64,000 nt of DNA from Aedes albopictus (lineage: Eukaryota; Arthropoda; Insecta; Diptera; Culicidae). The notes below the pieces were generated by a model that did not search any database, was not told where the DNA came from, and saw only the letters and a list, made by a program, of their open reading frames with translations. Positions 45,319 through 57,044 of this stretch are shown here, in pieces; positions within the stretch are counted from its first letter, which is position 1; each line of letters begins with the position of its first letter. The DNA is taken from the NCBI RefSeq assembly GCF_035046485.1, contig NC_085138.1, positions 4,525,409 to 4,589,408 of the forward strand, in the 5' to 3' direction. Both the position numbers and the translations under genes were made by a program.

Positions 45319-45861
45319 TCATGAAGATCTCTTATAGAGCCGAACAAAACTTAAAATGTTACTTGGGTCCGGTAATACTTCCTCCTCCCAAATCTTGGTA
45401 ATGACCCAGTGTAGTGCTCTCACCAGTGCTTCTCCACCGTATTTTAGAAGCTCGCTTGGTAGTTGATCTGCTCCAGCGGCTTTGTTGTTTTTCAACCGGC
45501 CAACCTCCTCCTCAATCTCTTGGAGGTCAGGGGCCGGAAGTATTTCGTCCTGTGCACATACTCCTAGATCTGTTACCACGCTACCTTCGGTACTTGCAAC
45601 GTCGCCATTGAGGTGCTCATCGTAATGCTGCCGCCACCTCTCGACCACCTCACGATCGCTCGTGAGAATATTCCCGTGATTATCTCGGCACATGTCGACT
45701 TGTGGCACAAAGCCTCTACGCGAGCGGTTCAGCTTCTCGTAGAACTTTCGTGTGTCCTTAGCGCGGTACAGCTCTTCCTTCGCTTCGCGATCTCGTTCTT
45801 CCTGCTGGCGCTTCTTCATCCGGAAGACTGAGTTCTGCCTGAACTCCCTGTCCTGCCTCAC
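45319..45861 (-). pseudogene. RTE-C fragment (EN-RT linker)
   Basis: Minus-strand 180-residue frame: KDTRKFYEKLNRSRRGFVP, MCRDNHGNILTSDREVVERW, then VGRLKNNKAAGADQLPSELL and WEEEVLPDPSN. This equals the region just before the RT core of RTE-A, and the RT itself is missing. It is closer to RTE-A than to RTE-B/D in the FYEKLN block. Confidence 0.75.
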
Positions 45862-46979
45862 TGTTACCGATCCATGACAACAACGGCAACACAGACACCC
45901 GAGGTTTACTTGTGAATAAAAAAAGTGACTACTGATGTTCCTGGACCGACCGGGAATTTAACCTTAACACCTTTGTGGCTATATGCAAAGCATGCATAAT
46001 TGTTTGAACCACCACATAGTGAAAGAGAGAAAGAAATATGCTTTAAAAACCTGATCTTCGTTGTCCCATTTCCATGTTCATCTGTGTCAAGCTACGCCAC
46101 GGTCATCATGTTCAGTTTTATGCTTCAACGAGCTGGAAAAACATCAGCGGAATGATTAAAAAAAAAATCCTCCACACGACTTGTCGGAAGCTGACTCACT
46201 AATGGCAACTTGTATCAGCAGCGTGATTAATTTGCTGCAAGGCACTACTGCCGAACCATGAAAAAGGTGAAAGTACTCAGACTTATTATGCGGAAATGTT
46301 TTGCAGCGTAGTTTGCGCATCTAGGAAGTGGTGCCAAGTTGAGGAATGCAAGAACCAAAACGTTGATTGGCAAATGTTGGTATTTTTAGTTTTATTTCCA
46401 TTCCCGTAAAGGGTAGTGTAGGGATTGAGAGGGATACTGAGAAAGTGAGAAACAGGGCATATAGCATTGGCAGCGGCAAAGCGCTTTCAGAAAAACAAAG
46501 CAAACGGTGAAAATGAAAAGATGCTTCAGTCTTGTAAAGTAAATTGAACGAGAGAGTTGTGCAGCTCTCAGCTCTGCTAAACGCGGGTCAGAATCGGAGG
46601 AATCGGCTGCTCCAGGTGTGTCAGTCCCTTCCTCCGGACACTACAGGTAGTAATTCAGGTTTAGCCATTTTTTGTTCACACGCCATCATTATTTCTAATT
46701 CTAACAAACTGACCCAATATAATAAGGGTGTTGATGGAAAAGGATCCTCGCAGGACAGGTATTGTAAAACAACAAAACCTATATCACCTTCACCGTGTGC
46801 TACAGATGTACTGTACGCTTTTTGTGTTAACCCTTGTTAGATGCAGACAGGTGGAACGATGACTTGTGCGCCTAGGAAAATTGATTCGTTTCAGACTCGT
46901 GGAAGTTGGTTAGACCAGAGAATGAATTTTGAATGCAATCAAAAGGTAATGCAACTTTGACAGAATGAGTGATAAAAAT
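45862..46979. other. No gene seen
   Basis: Short open frames only, none with recognisable motifs. Confidence 0.6.
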
Positions 46980-47708
46980 CCCCTTATTAATCCACCTAGC
47001 GGAGATGGCGCCTTTCTCGTGCCTTCGAATACCCATTTGAACAAAACTCTAGTGACATGTTGATGAACATCGCACTTACGTTTAACAAAAATCCATTTCC
47101 TGGCGCCAGAAACCATATCGTACATCTGGCTTCTGATGTTTGAGCCTTGAACTCTTTGGAATTCCCAGACTCCAGACAGGACTCTAGACTTCTCACTTAT
47201 ACCAAATATTACCATATGGCATGGTTTTAGAGCCAAAAAACTCCATCAAACAGACGCCATCTTGAATTTCGAGCCGCCATCTCGATTTTTGGGCCGACAT
47301 CGTGAAGTTTCTGGTCTCCAGTGTTGATTTCCGCACACAATTCGTCAACCATGCTAAAGGTTACAAAAATCGCCGCAGTTGGATGTGTGACAGGTTCTAC
47401 CGGTGCTGGTCCGGATCACTGAAATTGCCATAACTCCGGAACGCCTTGACCGATCCGGACCATTTTTAATAGCAACCAATGCGGTAAAATTCCGGTTCGA
47501 TTCGAGCTAAAGTTCGTAAAATCGGCCAATGGGAAGTGCCTTAAAAGTGGGTGAACTTATTTTGCGCACAGACATACATACATACACACATACAGACATC
47601 ATCTCAATTCGTTGAACTGAGTTGATTGGTAATTGCGACTTGATTCTCTTGATACTCTTTTTGAGTGAACATATAGCCTTTCCAGTACACTTAGTGTACG
47701 AGAAAGGC
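46980..47708 (+). repeat. Repeat M, copy 2 (short form)
   Basis: Same start (CCCCTTATTAATCCACCTAG, then GGCGCCTTTCTCGTGCC) and same 3' module and hairpin (GTACACTTAGTGTACGAGAA) as M copy 1, but most of the minisatellite is absent. Flanked by AAAA runs. Confidence 0.8.
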
Positions 47709-50014
47709 AAAAAGGTGTTTAGTGTTAACAACACAATGCTTAAAATATTTATTCTGGAGAATTTCTTAAATTTATCCGTATCGAACTTAACTGCATCTCA
47801 CCATCAATCTTCATCTTCTACTTGTTTGGATCTTCTGTGTTTGGTAAGAAGGATACCAACGCGTTTCCAAAGTGCTCGATTTAGGAATTTCAAATGGAAT
47901 AGTTTGCTTGAAACTATTCCATTAGAAAGTTAGGAGTTTCCATTCTAGCCCTTCGCTTCGGATTTGTTCAACGTTGCTCTGAAAAGGATAAGTTTACTGA
48001 TTTCAAGTTGAGCGTAGTGTGCTCGGAACCATTCATTATTCGGATTGTCTTTTCCATGATTTGGTGCAAGAAAATGTGTAGCTCGGATAACGAGAAGCAC
48101 TCTCGCTCAACTATTCAAATTGGTTGATTTAGTAATGAAGACACAGTAAAATGTGATCGAGAGTCATGCTGTGGGAAGCGTAAACAATGAAAAATCGAAT
48201 TGAGGCTGGTGAATATGTTAGTAAGGAAGAATGTACTCATTCTCCGATAGATCATTTCGAAAAGCTGAGCTACAATTCAAAATTAGCAACCAACCATGTG
48301 AGAAAAAGCTACATTGCGTGCTGTGGCGTAACCATGCATACCATAGTCCGCACTATCCACCAGCAGCGAGAAGAGAACGAATTTTCCAATCTGACTGAAA
48401 GATGCTCGTTTGGGGTAAAATGTTTGTTGGACGAAAGCTAGAATGTTTGCGCGAATCTCATGCTGCTTCATTATACAAATTAGCTCCAGCATCATTGGTG
48501 CTTCCCGGAAGGGGAGGGATTATTTTGAAATAAGTTTGGCATGCAAATGTATGGTTCAATACTTTCTTTGAGTGCATTGTGAATAATCTAGGGTCTATTT
48601 CTATGTGTATCGATATCCATTGAGGGATTATCCATCACATTGAGGCATCTAAGATGTTTTCTAGACTGTGTGTAGGGGTCAGGGTTGTAAAATGTCACGG
48701 AAATGTTATGAAAAAAAAATGTCATGACATTTTCCAATTCTACCGTTTCTAATGCGAATTTTCATCCGTGAACACAAACCTTCAATAATGTTGATCAGTT
48801 CTAGTGAAATATTGTCGATGAACATTTCTTGCTGTGGGCAGTGAAATAAGCAAATAATCAAATGACATTCTGTGACATTTTACATCCTTGGTAGGGGTTG
48901 ACAGTAATTAAATAACGAATTCAAAATCCACAAGGAAGTTTTCTTGACAAAACTTCTTGTCGGTTCGTAGTTTTTTTTAGATCAGATATTGGTAGAGTTT
49001 GATTTTCTGATGGAAAATGAATTTATACTTCAAAGTGTTTTCACATGGAATTATTAAAAAAAATTGATAGAAATTCCTAGTAAATTTTGAGAAGTTCGTC
49101 TTGCGACAATCTGTTGTTTTTCCATTAAAAAAAAAACTATCGGAAAATTTTCTGTGAGATTTTCTTTTTTCGTAAAATTGCAAGAGAGGAGCCTGAGGAA
49201 ATCTTGCTTGAAGAACCCCTTGTTAGTATTTTTTCGAAATTTAATCCGAAACTTTCAGAAAAATACTATCTCGGAAATGCTGAATTGATCATTAAAGGAC
49301 CTCTTTAACGAAGATGTTCTAGAAAGTATTACTGAAAAACGATATTTTGTGTTGCATGAAAAATTCCTGAATTGGTCTGGTTGACTTTTGGGAAAATATC
49401 AACAGAAATCTTAGACCTCCGTTTTATTCTAGTTGGAATTTCAAATTTTGGAAAACTAGGAGTTAATTAGCCTTTTAAAGATTTACACCTTCTTTTATCG
49501 AAAAACATACTTGGCTTAAAAGCCTAGATGCTCATATCTTCTCTTATTCCTCTGCCCGAATAAAAAATACAGTAGAAAAACCGAACGTTGTATTGTAACA
49601 GTACTAAATAGTAACCATATTTTTACAATAGGCACCACTGTAAAAATAAAAATACAAAAACAATAAGATGTAATGTAGACACCATACCGTGAATTGTAAA
49701 TAAGATTTTTACAATATATTATACAGGTTGTTAAGAATCGTAACAATATAAAAAAATATTTTTCTCCATATATATTTTTTTGCAAAACCATACATTTTAT
49801 TGTTAATGAACTGTTCAAAATACTGATACGTGGGTTTAAATATACCGTACATTGTATGGTACATGAATGATTTCAAACAATAAAATGTACCGTAAATAAA
49901 TTGTTTTTAATTGTAATTTCACTACTGGTTATACATTTAATCAAATGGTTTTGGAATGGTTCTCTTATGTTATGTTGTATTGTTTTACATTACATAAACC
50001 ATATATTGTTATAT
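47709..50014. other. No gene seen; AT-rich
   Basis: A few weak inverted motifs near 49540-49870 (tATGGTAC / GTACCATa type) hint at a decayed MITE. Nothing else supported. Confidence 0.55.
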
Positions 50015-50163
50015 TCAGGCTTATTCTGCGCGGCGTTTGAGGTGAGACGGACGGATTCGTCTCACGTGACGTGAGACGACTAATGTAAATCAAATGGGGC
50101 GTGTCGACTTTTGTCACCTCATTCGACTCGTCTCACCTCACACGCCGCGCAGAATAAGCCTGA
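50015..50163. mobile_element. MITE with 35-bp TIRs
   Basis: TCAGGCTTATTCTGCGCGGC... at 50015 is inverted at the end (GCCGCGCAGAATAAGCCTGA to 50163). Interior has further inverted GAGACG/CGTCTC motifs. About 149 bp. Confidence 0.85.
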
Positions 50164-51625
50164 TTATCTTGTCATTTTCCTCCTGTTAATGGCATCTTAG
50201 GCTTACTACCTCTTACTTACTAACCTCTGCTGCTATTTGTGTTAGTGAGATCGTAGAAACGTCAAACTTCCGCCTGCTAATTGGCTGCGACGACTCTGGC
50301 GACGGTTTCATCCGCGACGGATTCAAATCGTCGCGTTTGATAAGGGGGGAAACCGTCAATATTAGAGTGCTTTTTGGGAATTCTCCAGAGCGTTTTGGAT
50401 AACCCTTCATATATAGGATCGCCCACGTCTAAGTCTGAGTAGTCTCTGATTGCATTAACAGTTGAAGCTTAGGCTCCCATGCCCCACCAGCCAGATAACC
50501 GGGTTTTGCAAACTAAGTATTATTTGTGGCAACACTTTGAGCGGCATGATGGAACTACAGTGAGGATTCGCTCGTTGGGTCAAGACTGCGTCCCGATTAG
50601 CGAATCGTGTTCGTTCGTTGGAGCAACTGACAATTGATCAAAATGCTCTAGACACAGGCAAGTGACGAGAAATACGTCACGAAACACTCACATACTTGCA
50701 CAAACGTTCTGTATATAGGAGCTGCGGTGTGACGGCGGTTAGACGTCAAACTCGTTTTGACATTGATTTTGACATTGACAGTGCTTTTTAGGTGGGGTTT
50801 GCCCCAACCAGCGAACATTCAACCATCGAGACAGCCCATCTAACGAGCCGCCAACGAACGAATCGGGACTGTATGCCGAGCGCGCTAAGTGTTATTAGAC
50901 CACTAATGTAGTTGCATGAAGTGGGTGACGAGGTACATAAGTATCATTACAGCGTGCTTAACCATTATTGCAATATTGAGGCACCAGTTTGACTAAAATT
51001 TAAAAAAAAACATAACTCATGAGAAAACTGTCAAGTTCGATTCAAATATAAGTTAGGTTAAAAAGCGATCCCGCAGACGATCCTATATTAGAAGTCATTT
51101 CAGTGTTCAAAGATAAAGTTTGTCAATCGCCTTTGATTCGATTGTGGTCGAAGGCAAGTTCACATGAGAGAAGAGGAGAAAACTCCCCTATGCAAATACA
51201 GAAAGAATAGCGTTGAACTCATCAACTGATTTACGGTAATCTGACCTGCATCTTTCCGGGTTGGCCTACATTCGTATTTCTCTCATCGCACTACCGTCTA
51301 CCCTCGTTGGTTTGACTGCATCTAATCTAAACACTTTTTAATTTGACCCCCTCTAATCTACACATCGTTCAAACTAAAAACTGTTCAAACGTCATTCTGC
51401 TCATGGAACGGGATGAAACGGAACGCAGAATCAAAACAAAACAGCAAAAAGGGTTACCATTAGTGTGTTTTTCGATGCCCACAGGGTTACTAGAAGTTAA
51501 AATTAAAAAACCTAGCCCGCCATATCTCTTGGACCCCTTCTTGGACCTGCAGTTCTTAGGACATCTGTTTAACAACGATTTAAACATGTTACCTACCTTG
51601 ATACCTTGTTGGCTACAAAGTAACT
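50164..51625. other. No gene seen
   Basis: Weak inverted motif GTCCCGATTNNCGTTCGTTGG-like around 50590-50620 and 50845-50870 suggests another decayed MITE. No coding motifs. Confidence 0.5.
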
Positions 51626-53529
51626 TTACTCCAACGCCGAGCGTATAGTAGAGCACCATCTTCGTCGGTCTTGGGCGATGTTCCTCCAGTTTCCCCGAAC
51701 GTGTAGGGATCGTAGATCTTCTTCAACCGCGTGCAGCCAGCGAGTTCGCGGCCGCCCACGAAGTCGCCTACCTCTACCGGGTTCTCTGCTGAATATTGTT
51801 TTCGCTATTCTTTCTTCCGACATTCGCACTACGTGTCCAGCCCACTGAAGTCTGCCGTATTTTATACGTTTCACAATATTCGCATCTTCGTACACTTGGT
51901 ACAACTCGTGATTCATGCGTCTGCGCCACACTCCATTTTCTTGTTTCCCACCGAGAATTGTCCGCAGCACTTTGCGCTCAAAAACTCCAAAAGCTTTTTG
52001 GTCTACCTCCTTTAACATCCACGCTTCGTGACCGTAGAGGGCAACCGGAAGAATCAGCGTCTTATACAGAGCAAATTTTGTTTGCGTTTGCAAGTTACGG
52101 GACCTAAGCTGGCTACGCAATCCGTAAAAGGCCCTATTCGCAGCTGCAATACGCCTTTTCACTTCACGGGAAACATCATTGTCACATGTCACAAGTGTTC
52201 CAAGATAAACAAATTCTTAAACAACTTCAAACACTTCCCCATCAATCACTACCTCAGCACTAACACCACTAGGCCTGCTTCTGTCTCTACCCGCTATCAT
52301 GTACTTCGTCTTGGTAGAGTTAATCGTCAAGCCTATCCTTGCTGTCTCTCTCTTCAGAGGAGCATAAGCTTCCTCCACTGCCCTACGATCGATGCCGATG
52401 AGATCAATATCGTCCGCAAAACCGAGGAGCATGTGCGACCGTGTGATGATAGAGCCATTCCTCTGCACGCCTGACCTCCTAATCGCTCCTTCGAGTGCAA
52501 TGTTGAACAATAAATTTGAAAGAGCATCCCCCTGCTTCAATCCATCCAAGGTCACAAACGACGTAGACACTTCGTCCGCGATCCGAATACTTGATTTTGA
52601 TCCATCCAGCGTTGCGCGTATCAGCCTAATTAGTTTCGCCGGAAAACCATGATCTGACATTATCTGCCAAAGCTCATTTCTTTTCACTGAATCGTACGCT
52701 GCTTTAAAATCAATGAACAGATGGTGAGTCTGCAAGTTATATTCCCGAAATTTATCTAGGATCATCCGGAGGGTAAACATTTGATCCGTCGTTGATCGGC
52801 CCTCACGAAAACCAGCCTGGTATTCGCCGCCGAAGGACTCCTTAAGAGGTCGCAGTCTGTTGAACAGGACAGTATCTTATACGCCGAATTTAAAAGGGTA
52901 ATCCCTCTGTAATTGGCACACTCCAGTCTGTGCCCTTTCTTGTAGATTGGGCATATGAGGCCATCCAACCAACTGGTGGGCAATTCTTCATCCTCCCAAA
53001 TCTTTATAATAATCTGATGGATTGATTGATGTAGCTGCTCACTTCCGTGCTTAAGAAGTTCGACCGGGATCTCGTCCTTCCCAGCAGCCTTGCTGCTTTT
53101 CAGCTCCTTAAGGGCCTTTTTAACTTCATCCAGTGTTGGTGGTTCCACTGCTTGACTGTCATCCATTATGTTAATCCTGTATCTGGGTGCTCTTTCGCTG
53201 CTACCATTCAACAACTCTTCGAAGTGTTCCTTCCACCTGGCTGCCACCATTGTTTTGTCTGTCAGCAAATTTCCTTCCCGGTCGTTGCACATGGCGGGCA
53301 CTGGCGCAGTCTTGTGCCGCGCGCCATTGACAGTTGCATAAAACCTCCGCATATCGTTCCTATCCATACTTTCCTGCGCTTCAGCAATAACACTCTCTTC
53401 GTGTTGCCGTTTTTTTTTTCTGCGGTGGATTCGTTTCTCTTCTGCTTTTGCCACCCTGTACCGCTCCCTGTTCTGTCGGGTACTGGCCACTAGCACTCGA
53501 TTTCTGGCGGCATTCTTTTCGTTCGTCAC
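51626..53529 (-). pseudogene. RTE-D linker and reverse transcriptase
   Basis: Linker from MTNEKNAARNRVL (53529) with QHEESVIAEAQESMDRNDMRRFYATVNG and SKAAGKDEIPVELLKHGSEQL, then TSWLDGLICPIYKKGHRLECANYRG. A frameshift near 52870 precedes STTDQMFTLRMIL, LFIDFKAAYDS, GLKQGDALSNLLFN and FADDIDLIG (near 52395-52425). An in-frame stop at 52217 lies just before EFVYLG-type sequence, and the rest (DNDVSREVKRRI to RWAGHVVRM, REPGRGRRLRGRPRTRW) ends at 51626. Not translatable as one protein. Confidence 0.85.
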
Positions 53530-53606
53530 TCGTTGGCAGTCCTCGTCAAACCAACCATTACGTTGGCGTCACTGAGCGGTACCAATCACCTCTTTCGCTG
53601 TTGTTG

Positions 53607-54571
53607 TCACTGCTTCATGGATAATTCCCCAGATCCGTTGGTCTCTCCTATCCTCTCGTCTAGCTTCTGATGGTACTGTGCAGCAACCCCTTCGGCTGAC
53701 AAGCGCTGGATATTGAAACGCATCGTCCTGTTGTTTCTTGAACTCGTGACGCTGGATAATCGCGCCCGAATTTTAGCGGCTACAAGATAATGATCCGAGT
53801 CGATGTTCGGGCCTCTGTAGGACCTCACATCTATGACGTCCGAAAAATGTCGCCCGTCGACCAGCACGTGGTCTATCTGGGAGCAAGTGTCACCACTCGG
53901 GTGTCGCCAGGTGTGTTTTCGGATATTCTTACGTGCGAAGTAGGTACTGCTGATTGCCATCCCTCTAGCAGCAGCGAATGTCACAAGGCGCAGACCATTA
54001 TCGTTGGTAACAGAATGAAGGCTTCCGTTCCAATGACAGGCCGAAAGAAACTTTCTCTGCCGATCTGCGCATTTGCATCTCCGATGACCATTTTGACATC
54101 TTGTTTTGGGCACTCTCCGTAGGACTTATCAAGGCTCTCATAGAACTCATCCTTCATGTCATCGGGTTTGTCGTTCGTTGGCGCATAGATGCTGATCAGG
54201 CTGTAGTTGAAGAACTTGCCCTTCATCCTCAACACACAGATTCGGTCGCTTATCGGCTTCCACCGAATAACTCGCTTCATCTGCTTCCCGATCACTATAA
54301 AGCCAACTCCGCGTTCTGCCTTATCGCCGCCGCTGTAGTAGATGTGGTACTCGAATGAAGTGTTGGCGATGGGATCCACCGCTCGGAATTCGCGTTCTCC
54401 GGTTTTGGGCCAGCGTATCTCCTGGATAGCGGCCACATCAACGCCGACATTCTGCAGTTCACGAGCCAGGAGCCCAACACGTGCGGGTTCATTCAAAGTT
54501 CTCACGTTCCAAGATCCGACTTTCCAATCGTTGTCCTTTATTCGTTGCCGGGTCTGTTGCCGTTGAATCAA
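53607..54571 (-). pseudogene. RTE-D APE-like endonuclease (one frameshift)
   Basis: MIQRQQTRQRIKDNDWKVGS starts an APE-type fold: WNVRTLNEPARVG, AIQEIRWPKTGE (catalytic Glu), YAPTNDKPDD and VIGDANAQIG (Asp/Asn). A frameshift near 54030-54060 follows, then in the next frame VTNDNGLRLVTFAAARGM, QIDHVLVDGRHFSDV and NIDSDHYLVAAKIRAR with the SDH catalytic motif. All expected endonuclease motifs are present apart from the frameshift. Resembles proteins often annotated as craniofacial development protein 2-like, which are RTE endonucleases. Confidence 0.85.
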
Positions 54572-55026
54572 TTCGTTTACTCTACTATTGCTTTTCTGGG
54601 TGTTTGAAGGTTTTCAGCAGGCTACCTTACCGGGGCCGCGCTGCCTACATTGCGTTGAAGGGGCTGCCTTCTTAGGTATAGCTGACGCAATACAGCATTT
54701 CATACTCAGCCGCTGGATGTCAGAACAGACGCTGTTTGAGCCGCACCTCCTTGGTGAGCAGACGCTCGGATCGTACCTCCTCAATCTAGCTGAAGTCAGA
54801 AGGACAACAGTGCCCAGGCTGCACTACCAGCTAAGCACACAACTCTTAGCTGGCGGTCTTTGTCATCGCTTGACCCGTGGAAGCATGAGGTAGGAACTTG
54901 TGAGGACCAGAGCTATATTGCACGCTCTCCTTATCGACTCACCGTTTTGCAGCCCATTTAAACATGTTATTGACTTTAAATTGATGTTTCGAATTATTCA
55001 CTTTATTCTCTTTCACAAACATCAAC

Positions 55027-55259
55027 ACTCAGAAATAAAAGTATAAACGGAATTACTATTATTTATGCATTTTGTATTCGCATCTCTCTCATTCTCTTTT
55101 TGTTTTCATGCTATCTGCCGTTTAGCCTGGGTTGAAGAGAAGTGTTTCGTCAATCCAGGCGAAGCACCAGATAGCATGAAAACAGAAAGAGAGTGAGAGG
55201 GATGCGGATACAAAATGCATAAATAATAGTAATTCCGTGTATACTTTTATTTCTGAGTG
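55027..55259. repeat. Foldback element with 90-bp arms
   Basis: 55027-55116 (ACTCAGAAATAAAAGTATA...) is inverted at 55169-55259 with few mismatches; 52-bp loop. Hairpin MITE. Confidence 0.85.
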
Positions 55260-56237
55260 AACAAAACAAAGCACGGAAAAAATCTTAAACTGAATAAATA
55301 ATTAAAAATTCACGGAAAAATAATGTTTCGGAAAAGTGAATGGTTCAAACGTAAGAAAAACAGTATAATATATTGTTACATAAAAATCCAATGTACCGTG
55401 GGTACACAGTCATGGATCACTTAGTGGTATTTTTTACCTTCAAAATTCAATTAAAAATAAAAGAAAACAAAAACTACGACTTTGAAAGCCCCGTTGGCTA
55501 TGTTTTGATTCGAACTTTTCATTCCCGATCCATTTGAAGTATAATCGCAAGTCATTTCCGCGTAAAAAAAAGAATATTTCACTGTTTACAAAATGCCTTA
55601 TTATGGATCAGCTCCACAGAGTCCCACACATTATGGATCAATTTTTGCCATATTATGGATCAGTGCAAAATTCCAACTCTAATAATAAATTTGCGTTTGT
55701 AAGTCTAAACTACGCAGTACATTGATTATTTTACTGATGGAGTACCCGATTTTACAACGCGAATAAAGAGAAAACATTAAAAAGTCCCGAATCCATTTAT
55801 TTTGATAGAGGTGCGCCACTAGGTTTCAGTGATGCTCTCCATTTTAAGTGTTATTTTTACAACTCTGTGTTTCAAGACACCTGGTTTTCAAGGTTACATG
55901 TTTTTTAATGATACTTTAAGGTAAGAATATTGTATCAAGAGCGTTGAGTGGAGCAAAAATCTATAATTGTTTGAAGTGATCCATAATAGCGTCAAACGAT
56001 CAGTTTTTGGGTCACATTATGGATCACTGTGGAAAGTCACATTATTTTAGTATTTGATTCCCAGAATAAAACAAAACTTCTTTAAATAGATACATACATA
56101 TCTTATCCAACGTGTACGAGCGATTTTTATATCAAAATTGATGGATTTCGACACTTTTAGAGCTTACCGCTGCAGGAGTAGCTTCTTATGGAATTCGGCT
56201 GTTTACTGGCAGATGTGAGAGGACAACACTACCATTG
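55260..56237. other. No gene; repeated TTATGGATCA motif
   Basis: AT-rich. TTATGGATCA occurs near 55601, 55632, 55652 and 56013, and inverted near 55979 (GATCCATAATA). Purpose unknown; left flank of the Transib-like element. Confidence 0.5.
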
Positions 56238-57044
56238 CACAATGGTCCAGGGATCAGATTTATGAGGAAAGATGGTTCTAGAGCCTTTATGTGTGATTTT
56301 AGACGAAAACTGTCTTCTACAAAGTTGATTGCATGAGTAAGACGGTTTATTTAGTGTTTACAAAAATTAGGGTGACCCTCATTTTCTGCAAAATCAAAAA
56401 TCTAACTTTTTTGTTTTTGAAAATATCAAAATACATTCTTCGGGAAAGTTGTAGAGCTACCTTTTTTTAACAGCTTCACTAAAAAAAATTTTTTTGTAGC
56501 TCTTAAATTGACCAAATTAGAGCAATTTTCCCTTATGAACTTAGGGTGAACCTTGAAAATCCCGTTTTTTGGCTCTAACTTTTCGAAATCGAATTTCTCG
56601 TCAAAGCTGTCAAAGAATGACTTTTAGAGCTTTGAAAGACGCTTCATTTCATGCGCAGAGATTGTCGATATCTTTTTTGGTTTAAATTTTAGAGCCATTT
56701 TTGCTAAAAAAAATATGCCTTTTTCAAACATTAACAGGTCAAGTTGGGGCAAACGAAAAATTAATCTTTTTAAAGCATTTGAAAGATTAGGAATTCTGCT
56801 ATATTATATCAAAAAATTAGAGAGGTGTTATTTTTTTACCTCAAGTAAAACATATTTGAAAATTACGTGTTTTTGTCAGAAAAACGCCAATTACTTTTGA
56901 ACGAAAAGAGATATCGATAAGCTCTTAGAACGAAATGAAGCGTTTTTCAAAGCTCTAGAAATGCCCCTTAGACAACATTGATGGAAAATCAAAATTGAAA
57001 AAAAATAGAATCAGAAAACCGTTTTTTTTATGGGTCACCCTATA
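56238..57044 (+). repeat. Transib-like element, left long TIR
   Basis: About 807 bp, highly similar to the reverse complement of 60955-61757. Contains GGTCACCC direct and inverted motifs at both its inner end and about 150 bp from the outer end. Confidence 0.9.

Larger units (their letters stand above)
51626..54890 (-). mobile_element. RTE-D: near full-length but decayed RTE-like LINE
   Basis: Minus-strand element with 5' UTR (about 54890-54575, sharing the GAGCGTCTG / GCGGCTCA blocks with RTE-A), endonuclease, linker and RT in the right order, no RNase H. Interrupted by frameshifts and one stop. Best reference in the window for what RTE-B and RTE-E have lost. Confidence 0.8.

Noticed and set aside
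51343..51648. 101-codon open frame upstream of RTE-D's 3' end
   Set aside because: No recognisable motif and overlaps the LINE 3' end on the other strand.
56400..57044. Short open frame beginning MPFSNINRSSWGKRKINLF, present in both TIRs
   Set aside because: It is simply in the inverted repeat, 61 codons long, with no motif; its duplication reflects the TIR, not selection.
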